DNA of 34,293 bases from the NCBI GenBank assembly GCA_903928015.1, contig CAIYPF010000077.1:1-34293 (forward strand), in the 5' to 3' direction. The notes beneath the pieces were generated by a model. That model did not search any database. It was given only the letters and a program-made list of their open reading frames with translations, and had not been told where the DNA came from. Source of the DNA: an uncultured Gammaproteobacteria bacterium. Its GTDB lineage: Bacteria > Pseudomonadota > Gammaproteobacteria > Pseudomonadales > UBA5518. Positions 1-7,997 of this stretch are shown here, piece after piece. Both the position numbers and the translations under genes were made by a program. Position 1 is the first letter of the stretch. Every line of letters starts with the position of its first letter.

Positions 1-17
1 ATTGGCACCCGGGCTCA

Positions 18-410
18 ATGGACACTGCGATGACCGACACCGAACACAACCGCCGCACCGCGCTCCGCATGCTGGAGCGCATCTCCCAGGGCATCATCGA
101 CGACGAGCTCGTCACCGATGACGTGTACTGGTGGGTGCCCGGCCAGGGCAACATGACGCGCGCCGAGTTCGGTGCGCTGATGGACGCCTTCGCCGGCCTG
201 CACACTGGTGGCGGCCGCATGGAGGTGAAGGGCATCACCGCAGAGGGCGATCGTGTGGCCATCGAGGCCGAGTCGCATTTCCGGCTGAACGATGGCCGCG
301 TCTACAACAACACCTACCACTTCCTGTTCCAGTTCCGCGACGGCCGCATCTGCTGCGCGAAGGAATACAACGATTCGCGCTACGCCGCCGAGACGCTGCG
401 CCTGCTCTGA
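18..410 (+). CDS. SnoaL-like (NTF2-fold) protein
   Basis: A 130-residue protein that looks like a single SnoaL/NTF2-like alpha+beta barrel, the fold of ketosteroid isomerases, polyketide cyclases and many small hydratases. The sequence has an N-terminal helical part, a WWVPG segment near residue 39, and the closing strands with YNNTYHF and a final charged strand (FQFRDGRI) that are typical of the family. No partner enzyme or substrate can be read from the sequence. It ends 15 bp before the convergent amidohydrolase gene. The start could be the ATG at 18 or the in-frame ATG at 30; the region upstream is cut by the window edge, so no operon can be judged. The family call is fairly safe, the reaction unknown. 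Confidence 0.75.
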   Translation: MDTAMTDTEHNRRTALRMLERISQGIIDDELVTDDVYWWVPGQGNMTRAEFGALMDAFAGLHTGGGRMEVKGITAEGDRVAIEAESHFRLNDGRVYNNTYHFLFQFRDGRICCAKEYNDSRYAAETLRLL

Positions 411-425
411 TTCCCGCGCGGCCGC

Positions 426-1649
426 TCAGACGAGCGGCTGCCCCATCCCCGCAAATACCTCCGCGATGCTGCCGCCCGCGAAGGCGCTGCGTTGCGCGCC
501 ATTGAGGCCCGACAGCGCGCCGGCGAAGTAGGGCGCCGGTTGCGTGAAGCCCTCGAAGTGCGGGAAATCGCTGGAGAACACCAGCATGCCGGGCGGCAGG
601 TCTTCCATGATCCGTGCGAGTGGTGTGTCGTTACCGCCGCTGAGCGGCGTGGCCTTGACGTTCCGTGCCAGGTACTCGCTGGGCTTCATCGGCAGCGTGT
701 ATTTGCCGAGGAAGAGTTCCGCGGTGGGCGCGATGCGATCGTCGATCTCGCGGTAGAGGAAGGGCAGCCAGCCGGTGCCCACCTCGGCAAGCACCACGGT
801 GAGCCGCGGGAAACGCTCGAAGACACCGCTGTAGCAGAGCGCGTTCAGCAGCGTGTTGGGTGCCACCTGCCGTTGCCCGCTGCCCACCATGCGCAGCGTG
901 GTCACATCAGCGCCCATGTTCGCCCAGCCGGGATCGAAGCGCATGTGCTCGAAGCCCGTGTGCAGCATCGCCACCATGCCGCAGTCGACCACTGCCTCCC
1001 AGAACGCATCCCAGCTCGGGTGCGCGGGCGGCACGCCGTTCACCGGATAGGCGGGAATCAGCACGAAACGCGAGCCCAGCCTGCGCATGCGCCGCAATTC
1101 CGCCACTGCCCAGTCGATATCCGTGTACTCGAGCGCCGTCACCGGGCACAGCCTGCCGTTGCCCGCAGAGCAGGTATCGGCGAGCCAGCTGTTGGCGGCC
1201 TGGATGGTCTCCTGTCGGAGACCAAGGTCCGACACCTGCAGCCCGTAGGCGATGCCGGAAAGGCAGATCACGTGCTGCTGGTGGATGCCCTGCTCGTCCA
1301 TCCACTTCAAGCGGGCTTGCGCGTTTGCGACCTGGAACTGGTTCTTGCCTTCGAATTCCGCGCGGCGTGTGGCCTCTCCCGCCTTCTCCTGCCCGTAGAG
1401 CATGGCGAGGCCCGGTGGCAGCAGCTCGGAAAACGGCGGGCGCTTCGGCATGGGGACATCGCGCAGCAGGTCCCCGACGATGGAGTCGACCGCGATCAAC
1501 CCCGGATCAAGCGCGGGCAGCCGGCGCGCGAGGTCGGGGTAGGGCAGGAGCCAGTCGTTGCCGGGCTCGAAGTGGGAATCGATGTCGATGACGGTGGTGG
1601 CGGTGTTGCCGAGAAAATCGCGCTGCATCGCGCCGTGCAGTGGGGGCAT
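426..1649 (-). CDS. Amidohydrolase family 2 (ACMSD-like) metal-dependent hydrolase
   Basis: A 407-residue TIM-barrel enzyme of the amidohydrolase-2 family, whose members are metal-dependent hydrolases or decarboxylases such as ACMSD and gamma-resorcylate decarboxylase. Visible landmarks are the first-strand metal motif in DIDSHFEP (Asp24, His26; a D-x-H version of the usual H-x-H), His230 in MLHTGFEH, Glu289 in LAEVGTGW and the barrel-closing Asp361 in SSDFPHFEG. The ATG at 1649 is preceded by GGAGGAG eight bases upstream, which favours it over the longer reading to 1727. It is divergent from the acyl-CoA synthetase at 1764, with 114 bp between them that must hold both promoters. Related genes often lie in aromatic or steroid catabolic clusters, which fits the neighbours, but the substrate is inference. 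Confidence 0.88.
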   Translation of the reverse strand: MPPLHGAMQRDFLGNTATTVIDIDSHFEPGNDWLLPYPDLARRLPALDPGLIAVDSIVGDLLRDVPMPKRPPFSELLPPGLAMLYGQEKAGEATRRAEFEGKNQFQVANAQARLKWMDEQGIHQQHVICLSGIAYGLQVSDLGLRQETIQAANSWLADTCSAGNGRLCPVTALEYTDIDWAVAELRRMRRLGSRFVLIPAYPVNGVPPAHPSWDAFWEAVVDCGMVAMLHTGFEHMRFDPGWANMGADVTTLRMVGSGQRQVAPNTLLNALCYSGVFERFPRLTVVLAEVGTGWLPFLYREIDDRIAPTAELFLGKYTLPMKPSEYLARNVKATPLSGGNDTPLARIMEDLPPGMLVFSSDFPHFEGFTQPAPYFAGALSGLNGAQRSAFAGGSIAEVFAGMGQPLV

Positions 1650-1763
1650 GGTTGAGCTCCTCCGGGTCTGGTTATGATCCGCGCCTTCGTCGGCGCCGCC
1701 GTGGGGATCAGGCCACGGCGCGCGCACACCATAAATCTTGTGGAATCGTCTGGGGAGTCCGAG

Positions 1764-3326
1764 ATGAGCATCGAACAGGCCAGACGCCAGACCCTCGCGG
1801 ATCTGCTGCGCCGTAGCGCGCGGTGTTTCCCTACGCGCATGGCGCTCGAATTCGGCGATGTGCGCTGGAGCTATGCCGAGCTCGACGCGGTGGTAGACCG
1901 TCTCGCGCTGTCACTGCAGGCACGTGGCATCGTGCCCGGCGAGCGTTTGGCGGTCCTCTCGCGGAACTCGCATGCCTTCATCGCGATGCGCTTTGCGCTC
2001 GCCCGCACGGGCGCCGTGCTGGTGCCGGTGAATTTCATGCTGAATGCCTCCGAGATTGCCTACATCCTGCGTCACTCCGGCGCGCGGATGCTGTGCACCG
2101 ACAGCGAGCATGCGGCAGTGGGCCGGGAGGCAAGCGCGCAGGACACGCAGGTGGAGCGCTTCGTGTGGCTGCCGGCCGCCACGGGCGCGCCGGAGCCGGG
2201 GATGATCTCCTTCGAGGAGTTGTGCTCCCCGCCAGAGGGCGCACGCTGGCAGGAGCCGGTGCTCGATGCCGCGATGCTCGCGCAGATCCTCTACACCAGC
2301 GGCACCGAGTCTTTGCCCAAGGGCGCCATGCTCTCGCACGAGTCCGTGATCCAGCAGTACGTGAGCGTGATGGTGGCGGCGGAGTACGCGGCCGACGACA
2401 CCATGCTGCACGCCATGCCGCTCTTCCATTGCGCGCAGCTCGATACCTTCTTCGGGCCCATGCTCTACAACGGCGCGCAGAACGTGATCATCTCCGCGCC
2501 CGTGCCGGAAGTGGTGCTGGGGCTGATCGCGTCGCGGCGCATCACGTCCTTCTTCGCGCCGCCCACGGTGTGGATTTCCCTGCTGCGCTCGCCGGCGTTC
2601 GAAACCCATGATCTTTCCAGCCTGCGCAAGTGCTACTACGGCGCCTCGATCATGCCGGTGGCCATCCTGCAGGAAATGCAGCAGCGCCTGCCCGGCGCGC
2701 GCTTCTGGAACATCTACGGTCAAACAGAGATCGCGCCCACCGCCACGGTGCTGGGGCCCGAGGACCAGATCCGCAAGGCCGGTTCCGCGGGCCGCCCCGT
2801 GCTGAACGTAGAGACGATGATCGCGGACGATGAGTGCGTGGAAGTGCCGCGCGGCACGGTGGGCGAGATCGTGCACCGCTCGCCGCAACTTCTGCTCGGT
2901 TACCTGAACGACCCGAAGAAAACCGAGGAAGCCTTTGCGGGCGGTTGGTTCCATTCGGGCGATCTGGGCGTGATGGACGAGGAGGGCTACATCACCGTCG
3001 TCGATCGCAAGAAGGACATGATCAAGACCGGCGGCGAGAACGTGGCGAGCCGTGAGGTGGAGGAGTGCATCTACCGTCTGCCTGCCGTCTCGGAGGTGGC
3101 CGTCGTCGCGCTGAGCGATCCGCGCTGGGTCGAGGCGGTGACGGCAGTGGTGGTGGTGAAGGCGGGCATGTCCCTCGACGAAGCTGCGGTGATCGCGCAC
3201 TGCCGTGCGCATCTGGCGCATTTCAAATGCCCCAAGCGCGTTATCTTCAGCGAGACGCTGCCGCGCAACCCCAGCGGCAAGATCCTCAAGCGCAATTTGC
3301 GCGTGATGTACGACGCACCCGCGTAG
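1764..3326 (+). CDS. AMP-forming acyl-CoA synthetase
   Basis: A 520-residue ANL-superfamily ligase that should activate a carboxylic acid through an acyl-AMP and transfer it to coenzyme A in the cytoplasm. The phosphate loop is at residues 177-187 (YTSGTESLPKG, with Glu-Ser instead of the usual Thr-Gly), the adenine motif is YGQTE near 317, the hinge Asp region is HSGDLGVMDEEGY followed by DRKKDMIKTGGENV, and the C-terminal catalytic Lys506 is in NPSGKILKR. Length is normal for medium/long-chain or aryl-CoA ligases. The ATG at 1764 has GGGAG seven to eight bases upstream and fits the family N-terminus; the reading can extend to 1674 without support. Its stop codon lies inside a REP palindrome. 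Substrate is not determinable; the crotonase downstream suggests a beta-oxidation-type route. Confidence 0.92.
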   Translation: MSIEQARRQTLADLLRRSARCFPTRMALEFGDVRWSYAELDAVVDRLALSLQARGIVPGERLAVLSRNSHAFIAMRFALARTGAVLVPVNFMLNASEIAYILRHSGARMLCTDSEHAAVGREASAQDTQVERFVWLPAATGAPEPGMISFEELCSPPEGARWQEPVLDAAMLAQILYTSGTESLPKGAMLSHESVIQQYVSVMVAAEYAADDTMLHAMPLFHCAQLDTFFGPMLYNGAQNVIISAPVPEVVLGLIASRRITSFFAPPTVWISLLRSPAFETHDLSSLRKCYYGASIMPVAILQEMQQRLPGARFWNIYGQTEIAPTATVLGPEDQIRKAGSAGRPVLNVETMIADDECVEVPRGTVGEIVHRSPQLLLGYLNDPKKTEEAFAGGWFHSGDLGVMDEEGYITVVDRKKDMIKTGGENVASREVEECIYRLPAVSEVAVVALSDPRWVEAVTAVVVVKAGMSLDEAAVIAHCRAHLAHFKCPKRVIFSETLPRNPSGKILKRNLRVMYDAPA

Positions 3327-3345
3327 GAGCGGGCCATGCCCGCGA
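3323..3345 (+). repeat. REP element, copy 1 (GTAG head, CGGGC hairpin)
   Basis: A 23-bp element that starts with GTAGGAG and folds as GCGGGC-CAT-GCCCGC. The same sequence, inverted and with one change each, recurs at 9008-9030 and 9042-9064. A 5' GTAG followed by a short GC hairpin is the hallmark of REP sequences mobilised by REP-associated tyrosine transposases (RAYTs). This copy overlaps the last bases and TAG stop of the acyl-CoA synthetase gene, so its hairpin sits right at the mRNA 3' end, where such elements can stabilise or terminate transcripts. Confidence 0.8.
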
Positions 3346-3372
3346 CCGCGCCCCGGGGCTGAGGCCAACCCC

Positions 3373-4161
3373 TCAGTCGAACACGGGTTTCCGTTTTTCG
3401 ATGAAGGCCATCACGGCTTCGCGGTGTTCCGGTGTTTTGTGCGCCAGGGCCTGATAGCCCGCCGAGAGTTCCAGCAGTGAATCCAGCCGCAGGTGGTCGG
3501 CTTCGCGCTGCAGTTTCTTGGTGAGTCGCATTGTTGGGCCCGGGTTGGCGGCGATGCGTGCCGCAAGCGCGTGTGCGGTCGAAAGCAGTTGCTCCTGCGG
3601 GACTACCCGCGAGACCAGTCCGCAGGCCAGTGCTTCCTGCGCGCTGATCGCCTCGCCGGTGAAGGCCATCTCTGCGGCGCGCGAGGGGCCCACCACGCGC
3701 GGCAGCAGCCAGGCGCCTCCGTCGCCGGGTATGAGGCCCACCTTGATGAAACTCTCGGCGAAGCTCGCGTTCTCCGCGGCGATGCGTATGTCGCACATGC
3801 AGCTGAGGTCGCATCCGGCGCCGATCGCCGGGCCGTTCACCGCTGCGATGGCGGGTACGGCAAGCCCGTACATGGCGAGTGTCAGTTGCTGGATGCCGCG
3901 GCGGTACTCTTCTGCGATGGCTACCGGTGTGGCCTCGTCACCGAAGAAGCGCTGCATGTCCTTGACGTTGCCGCCGGAGGAGAACACGGGCCCGGCTCCC
4001 GTGACGATCGCGACCCGTACGCTGTGATCTGCAGCGATGCGTTGCGCGGCGGCAACGAATTCCGCTACCGCGGTGTTGCCCGTCAGGGCATTGCGCGATT
4101 CGGGCTGGTCCATCGTGAGCGTGACGATGTGTCCGCTCTGCTCGTAGCGCAGGAAGGCCAT
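3373..4161 (-). CDS. Enoyl-CoA hydratase/isomerase family (crotonase) protein
   Basis: A 262-residue crotonase-fold enzyme acting on acyl-CoA thioesters. The oxyanion-hole segments are visible as FSSGGNVKDM (about 60-69) and NGPAIGAGCDLS (109-120), and the C-terminal part MAFIEKRKPVF is standard. Compared with true hydratases, the two catalytic glutamates are replaced: Asp118 stands for the first and Phe138 for the second (spacing of 20 residues preserved). The stretch VGLIPGDGGAWLLPRVVG resembles PaaG-type isomerases more than hydratases. So the protein may isomerise a double bond or epoxide rather than hydrate. It converges with the acyl-CoA synthetase gene, 46 bp away, and is divergent from the B12-binding subunit at 4371 across about 209 bp. 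Family certain, exact reaction not. Confidence 0.88.
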   Translation of the reverse strand: MAFLRYEQSGHIVTLTMDQPESRNALTGNTAVAEFVAAAQRIAADHSVRVAIVTGAGPVFSSGGNVKDMQRFFGDEATPVAIAEEYRRGIQQLTLAMYGLAVPAIAAVNGPAIGAGCDLSCMCDIRIAAENASFAESFIKVGLIPGDGGAWLLPRVVGPSRAAEMAFTGEAISAQEALACGLVSRVVPQEQLLSTAHALAARIAANPGPTMRLTKKLQREADHLRLDSLLELSAGYQALAHKTPEHREAVMAFIEKRKPVFD

Positions 4162-4370
4162 GTGGTTTTCCGTGTATCGGGTTGCGGCGCACCCGACGTG
4201 CGCGTCAGGTTGCGGAGTCTAGCAGCGCGTGCGGCCGGCGCTGTTCCTGTGCGGCACTCCGAGGTGTCGCTGGCTGTGTCGTGGCGGGTGGTGTCATGCG
4301 TCCGCATGAGGCAGACTCCCGGCGCAGGCGTCACGCTGCGCGGCGCCCCTTCCGGACGGAGATGATCTGC
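4162..4370. promoter_or_regulatory. Divergent intergenic region (crotonase / B12 subunit)
   Basis: This 209-bp gap separates two outward-facing genes, so it must carry promoters for both. I see no convincing -35/-10 pair, operator palindrome, cobalamin riboswitch box or small open reading frame in it. GGACGGAG at 4354-4361 serves as the ribosome-binding site of the downstream gene. Confidence 0.4.
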
Positions 4371-4787
4371 ATGGCACCACCGCTTCGCGTGCTGCTCGCC
4401 AAACTCGGCCTGGACACCCACACCGTGGGTGTCACGGTGATCGCGCACGCGCTGCGCGACGCCGGTATGGAAGTGATCTTCACGGGGCTCAAGCAGAGCG
4501 CGGCCACGGTGGCTGCCACGGCCATCCAGGAAGACGTCGACGTGGTGGGCGTTTCCTCGCTCTCGGCGGCGCATATGCGCCACATTCCCGAACTCGCCCG
4601 CTTGCTGCGCGAACAGGGCGGGGGCGACAAACTCCTCATCGTGGGGGGCGTGGTTCCCGAGGAAGACCAGGTGGCGCTGCACGCGGCGGGCGTTGCGCGC
4701 ATTTTCACCATGGGTGCCAGCACGCAGGATATCGTCGATTACCTGAATGCCTGGCGCAGCGAACGCGACGCGTCAGCGCAGTCCTGA
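4371..4787 (+). CDS. B12-binding small subunit of an acyl-CoA mutase
   Basis: A 138-residue stand-alone cobalamin-binding domain like the C-terminal domain of methylmalonyl-CoA mutase or the small subunits of isobutyryl-CoA and 2-hydroxyisobutyryl-CoA mutases. The B12 signature is complete: Asp15-x-His17-xx-Gly20 in GLDTHTVG (His17 would be the lower axial cobalt ligand), SSL at 62-64 and GG at 92-93. Such subunits need a separate large catalytic subunit, which is not in this window. The ATG at 4371 is preferred because GGACGGAG ends nine bases upstream; an in-frame ATG at 4362 has no room for it. The 3' end overlaps the out-of-frame tail of the convergent glycosyltransferase. The MeaB-type GTPase at 7010 is its likely partner. 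Confidence 0.88.
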   Translation: MAPPLRVLLAKLGLDTHTVGVTVIAHALRDAGMEVIFTGLKQSAATVAATAIQEDVDVVGVSSLSAAHMRHIPELARLLREQGGGDKLLIVGGVVPEEDQVALHAAGVARIFTMGASTQDIVDYLNAWRSERDASAQS

Positions 4788-4927
4788 TCCTTCCACACTG
4801 AAGGCTTCCGCCGGCGCGCCGCTCAAGTGGCGCTCCCACATCCGCGTGTAAGCGGATTCCACTCCCCGCGCAAAGGCATCGGCGTCGAAGAGCACCGAGC
4901 GTTCCGCGTCTGCAGCAATGTTTTTTT
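4773..4927 (-). other. A7 frameshift site and out-of-frame C-terminal tail of the glycosyltransferase
   Basis: On the coding strand the reading is GAG AAA AAA ACA, with seven A's (complement of 4921-4927). A -1 shift, or one more A, continues as K-K-N-I-A-A-D and then SVLFDADAFARGVESAY followed by TRMWERHL, ending at the TGA at 4773. This LFD-x3-F-x-R-x-(V/L)E-x-AY-x-x-MW pattern is the normal end of bacterial GT41 proteins, so the tail belongs to this gene. The cause may be a real one-base deletion, a homopolymer base-calling error, or slippage of polymerase or ribosome on the A run. Confidence 0.8.
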
Positions 4928-6895
4928 CTCCCCCGCTAGGCGCTGCGGGTCCAACGCCAGCTCGAGCGCGAGGCGCTCGTAGTCCTCGAGGGTCGAGGTC
5001 AGCAAGCCGGGCATGCCCGCAGCACGCAGCAGGCTGCCCGCCATGCGGGCCGCAAAGCCGTGTCCGGCGCAGCTCACGATCGGCAGCCCCGCGCGCAGCG
5101 CATCGTTGGCCGTTGTGCCAGCGTTGTATGGCAGCGTGTCGAGGAAGATGTCGGCGGCAGCGAGCCGTGCCATGTACTCCCGAACACCGACTCGGGGCGA
5201 GAAAACAAGCCGCGCCGGATCCACGCCGCGCGCTGCCGCCTCTGCGCAGAGATTGCGCCGCACTGCGGGCAGGTTCTCTACCAGCCACAACACCGATCCC
5301 GGCACCTTCTGCAGCAGACGCATCCATGCCGAGAAGAATTCCGGCGTGATCTTGTAGGGGTTGTTGAAGGCGCAGAACACCACGCCTTCTGCCGGCAATC
5401 CGCAGTGCTGCCGTGACGCGGGTGGCAGGGGTTCGGGCGAGAGCGGCGCGCAGGACTGGAAGCACCCGGGCAGCCGCACGATCCGCTCGTCGTAGAAGGG
5501 CTGGTCTTCTTCCGGCGTGACGAAGGCATCGCCCAGTACGTAGTCGATGTACTGCGCGCACATCGCGCCCGGATATCCGAGGTAGGCCACCTGCACGGGC
5601 GCGGGTCGCCGCGCCAGGATGCCCAGCCTGCATCCCAGGGTGTGACCGTTCAGGTCGATCAGGATATCCACGCCGTCGTCGCGGATGCGCTGCGCGCCGC
5701 TTTCCATCGACAGGGTGCGGATGTCCGCAAAGGTGTCCACCGCAGAGACGATGCGCTTTCGCTCCGCGCTGCCGTCGTCCACACCGTGTGAGTAGGCGTG
5801 CACGCTGAAGCGGCTTCGGTCGTGCCGCTCCAGCAGATCGGTGATCAGCCAGGCCACCGGATGCCGCCGGAAGTCCGAGGAGAGATAGCCGATGCGGATC
5901 CGCTCCCGGCGCTCCGGCGGCCGTGGCGGGAGCGCCTGTATGCCGCCACCCATGCGGTATGACATGCGACGCGCGGCGAGCGCCTGCGTGAAGGGATCGT
6001 CGGTGGCGATCATCACGTCGAAGGGAGAGACATCCTGCGAGCCCGCCTGTACCAGCGCGAGTACATCCGCGCGCTCGGCAGGATAGTTGCGCCAGTCGCA
6101 GAGGTGGCGGCGCTGGTGGGCGATCCCCACGCGTGCTCCGCCGTGTGAGGGATCCACATTGGCGGCTGACGCATAGGCATCCACGGCCTCTTCCAGTCGC
6201 TGCGCTGCCACCAGTGCGTGCCCGAGGTTGTAGTACGCCTCGCCCATCGCCGGATTCAGTTCGAGCGCGTGCCTGTAGGCGGCGATAGCCTGATCGACAT
6301 GTCCCAGGTGACGCAGCGCCGCGCCGAGATTCGCGTGCGCATCGGCGAGTTCGGGTTTTGCGGCGATGGCCTCTCGCGTGAGGCGCGCCGCAGCGGCCGG
6401 GTCTCCGGTCTGCAGCATCAGCACGCCGAGGTTGTTCAGCACTTCGGGATAGCGCGGCTGCCGGACGAGAATGTCCTCGTAGAGCCGACGAGCCGTAGCG
6501 GTATCGCCCTGGTGGTGGGCGCGCGTGGCCTCGTGCTTGCGCGCGATCTCCGCGCGCAGCCCCGCAAGCACGCGCGCCGCGCCACCGAGCTCCGGGCGTT
6601 TGGCGAGCGCGAGTTCGAAGAGCGCCGCGGCATCCTCGGGAAGTCCGAGTTCCGCGCAGGCGTGGCCCAGGTTGTTGTGCATCACGGGGTCGTCGGGACG
6701 CGCCAGCAGCGCTTGCTCGATAAGCCGCTTTCCTGTGGCGGGGTCGCCGCGGCGACAGGCCACCACGCCCAGATAGTGCAGTGCCTGTGCGTTGGACGGC
6801 TCCCGCGCGAGCACTGCACGCAGCAGCGGTTCCGCAGCATCCGCTTCGCCTCGCTGCAGGGCCGCGATCGCCTGCGAGAGCGTCGGGTCGTTCAT
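4823..6895 (-). CDS. TPR / glycosyltransferase family 41 (OGT/SPINDLY-like), frameshifted C-terminus
   Basis: Read as given, a 690-residue protein: TPR repeats over about residues 1-260, then a GT41 domain like O-GlcNAc transferase and SPINDLY. Catalytic-domain landmarks are RIGYLSSDFRRHP (His345 at the position of the catalytic-site His of human OGT), LIDLNGHTLGCRLGI, AYLGYPGAM, FNNPYKI (Lys515, matching the UDP-contacting Lys), LWLVENLP and DTLPYNAGTTANDALRAG. Such enzymes transfer a sugar from a nucleotide-sugar to protein Ser/Thr. After Lys658 the frame leaves the family sequence and adds 32 unrelated residues; the expected ending is found one frame away (see 4773-4927), giving 707 residues if restored. 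The start at 6895 (MNDPTLSQAI) is favoured over 6961. It sits antisense between the B12 subunit and meaB and looks functionally separate from them. Confidence 0.85.
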   Translation of the reverse strand: MNDPTLSQAIAALQRGEADAAEPLLRAVLAREPSNAQALHYLGVVACRRGDPATGKRLIEQALLARPDDPVMHNNLGHACAELGLPEDAAALFELALAKRPELGGAARVLAGLRAEIARKHEATRAHHQGDTATARRLYEDILVRQPRYPEVLNNLGVLMLQTGDPAAAARLTREAIAAKPELADAHANLGAALRHLGHVDQAIAAYRHALELNPAMGEAYYNLGHALVAAQRLEEAVDAYASAANVDPSHGGARVGIAHQRRHLCDWRNYPAERADVLALVQAGSQDVSPFDVMIATDDPFTQALAARRMSYRMGGGIQALPPRPPERRERIRIGYLSSDFRRHPVAWLITDLLERHDRSRFSVHAYSHGVDDGSAERKRIVSAVDTFADIRTLSMESGAQRIRDDGVDILIDLNGHTLGCRLGILARRPAPVQVAYLGYPGAMCAQYIDYVLGDAFVTPEEDQPFYDERIVRLPGCFQSCAPLSPEPLPPASRQHCGLPAEGVVFCAFNNPYKITPEFFSAWMRLLQKVPGSVLWLVENLPAVRRNLCAEAAARGVDPARLVFSPRVGVREYMARLAAADIFLDTLPYNAGTTANDALRAGLPIVSCAGHGFAARMAGSLLRAAGMPGLLTSTLEDYERLALELALDPQRLAGEKKTLLQTRNARCSSTPMPLRGEWNPLTRGCGSAT

Positions 6896-7009
6896 GGGTT
6901 TGGTCCGCGTTGCATGAGCCGATTCTAGCCCGTGCGCAGCCGCGAGGATTGGCGCGGTCACCCGATGCGCCTACCATCGGCCCGGTTTGCATCCTCGGGC
7001 GACGTCAGC

Positions 7010-7984
7010 GTGAAAGACCCCAATACCCTAGAGATCGCTTCCCGCGTGCTGGCGGGCGAGGTGCCTGCCGGTGCGCGCCTGATCCGTTGGCTGGAAGACG
7101 ATGATCCGCGCGGTGCCGCTGTGCTTGCCGAGCTCTATCCGCACACCGGGCGCGCGCGCGTGGTGGGCATTACGGGGGCGCCCGGCGCGGGCAAATCGAC
7201 CTTGGCGGGCATGCTTATCGGCGAACTCCGCGCGCGGGGCCAGAAGGTGGGCGTGGTGGCGGTGGATCCTTCGAGTCCGTTCTCCGGAGGAGCCGTGCTG
7301 GGAGACCGCATCCGCATGCAGCAGCACGCCGCGGACCCGGGCGTGTTCATCCGTTCCATGGGCAGCCGCGGCCAGCACGGAGGTCTTGCGCGTGCGAGCT
7401 TCGACGCGCTGCTGGTGCTCGATGCGATGGGCTACGACACCATCCTCGTCGAGACAGTGGGCGTGGGGCAGGAGGAGATCGAGATCGTCTCTCTCGCAGA
7501 CACCACGCTCATCGTGGCGGTGCCGGGTCTCGGTGACGAGGTGCAGGCGATCAAGGCTGGCCTCATGGAGGCGGGCGATGTGTTCGTGCTGAACAAGGCC
7601 GACCGCGATGGCGCACCGGAAACCCGACGCCAGCTCGAGCTGGCGCTTCACCTGCGTACGCAGCACCACGGCGAGGGCGCGTGGATTCCGCCCGTGATAC
7701 CCGCCGTGGCTGCGCGGCGCGAGGGCGGTGCCGCCGTGCTCGATGCCGTGGACGCACACACGCAATCGTTGCGGGAAAGCGGCGAAATCACCGCGCGCAG
7801 ATCTGCCCGCGCGTATGCCGTGTTCCACAAGCTGCTGCGTGATGCAGCCGCGCGACGACTGCTCGAGGCCGCTCTCGCGCGCCCCGATGCCGCAGCGCTC
7901 GTCGAGGGCGTGCGATCGCTGTCGATCGATCCGCACGCAGCAGCCGCGAGCCTGGTGTCGCGGCTGGAACTCGCCGGCATCTGA
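7010..7984 (+). CDS. meaB: MeaB/ArgK-family GTPase, chaperone of B12-dependent mutase
   Basis: A 324-residue SIMIBI-class G protein that guards and reloads adenosylcobalamin-dependent acyl-CoA mutases. Visible are the P-loop GAPGAGKST (about 56-64), the family signature VDPSSPFSGGAVLGDRIRM (about 86-104), the switch segment ETVGVGQEEIEI, the base-recognition NKAD and a helical C-terminal dimerisation arm. The GTG at 7010 gives the usual family N-terminus and length; GTG 6932 or ATG 6965 are in frame but add non-conserved residues. It is followed after only 13 bp by the gene at 7998, so they are probably co-transcribed. The B12-binding subunit at 4371 is the likely client; the large mutase subunit must be encoded elsewhere. 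Confidence 0.9.
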   Translation: MKDPNTLEIASRVLAGEVPAGARLIRWLEDDDPRGAAVLAELYPHTGRARVVGITGAPGAGKSTLAGMLIGELRARGQKVGVVAVDPSSPFSGGAVLGDRIRMQQHAADPGVFIRSMGSRGQHGGLARASFDALLVLDAMGYDTILVETVGVGQEEIEIVSLADTTLIVAVPGLGDEVQAIKAGLMEAGDVFVLNKADRDGAPETRRQLELALHLRTQHHGEGAWIPPVIPAVAARREGGAAVLDAVDAHTQSLRESGEITARRSARAYAVFHKLLRDAAARRLLEAALARPDAAALVEGVRSLSIDPHAAAASLVSRLELAGI

Positions 7985-7997
7985 GCCGTACCGGCAG

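Noticed and set aside
492-1655. 387-codon plus-strand frame opposite the amidohydrolase
   Set aside because: No ribosome-binding site or domain; the minus-strand gene has metal-site motifs and a strong GGAGGAG.
4915-4930. Retroviral-type slippery heptamer A-AAA-AAC for programmed -1 shifting
   Set aside because: The heptamer is present as letters but its codon phase does not match the reading frame (GAG AAA AAA ACA), so a classical programmed shift is not supported; plain A-run slippage or an error remains.
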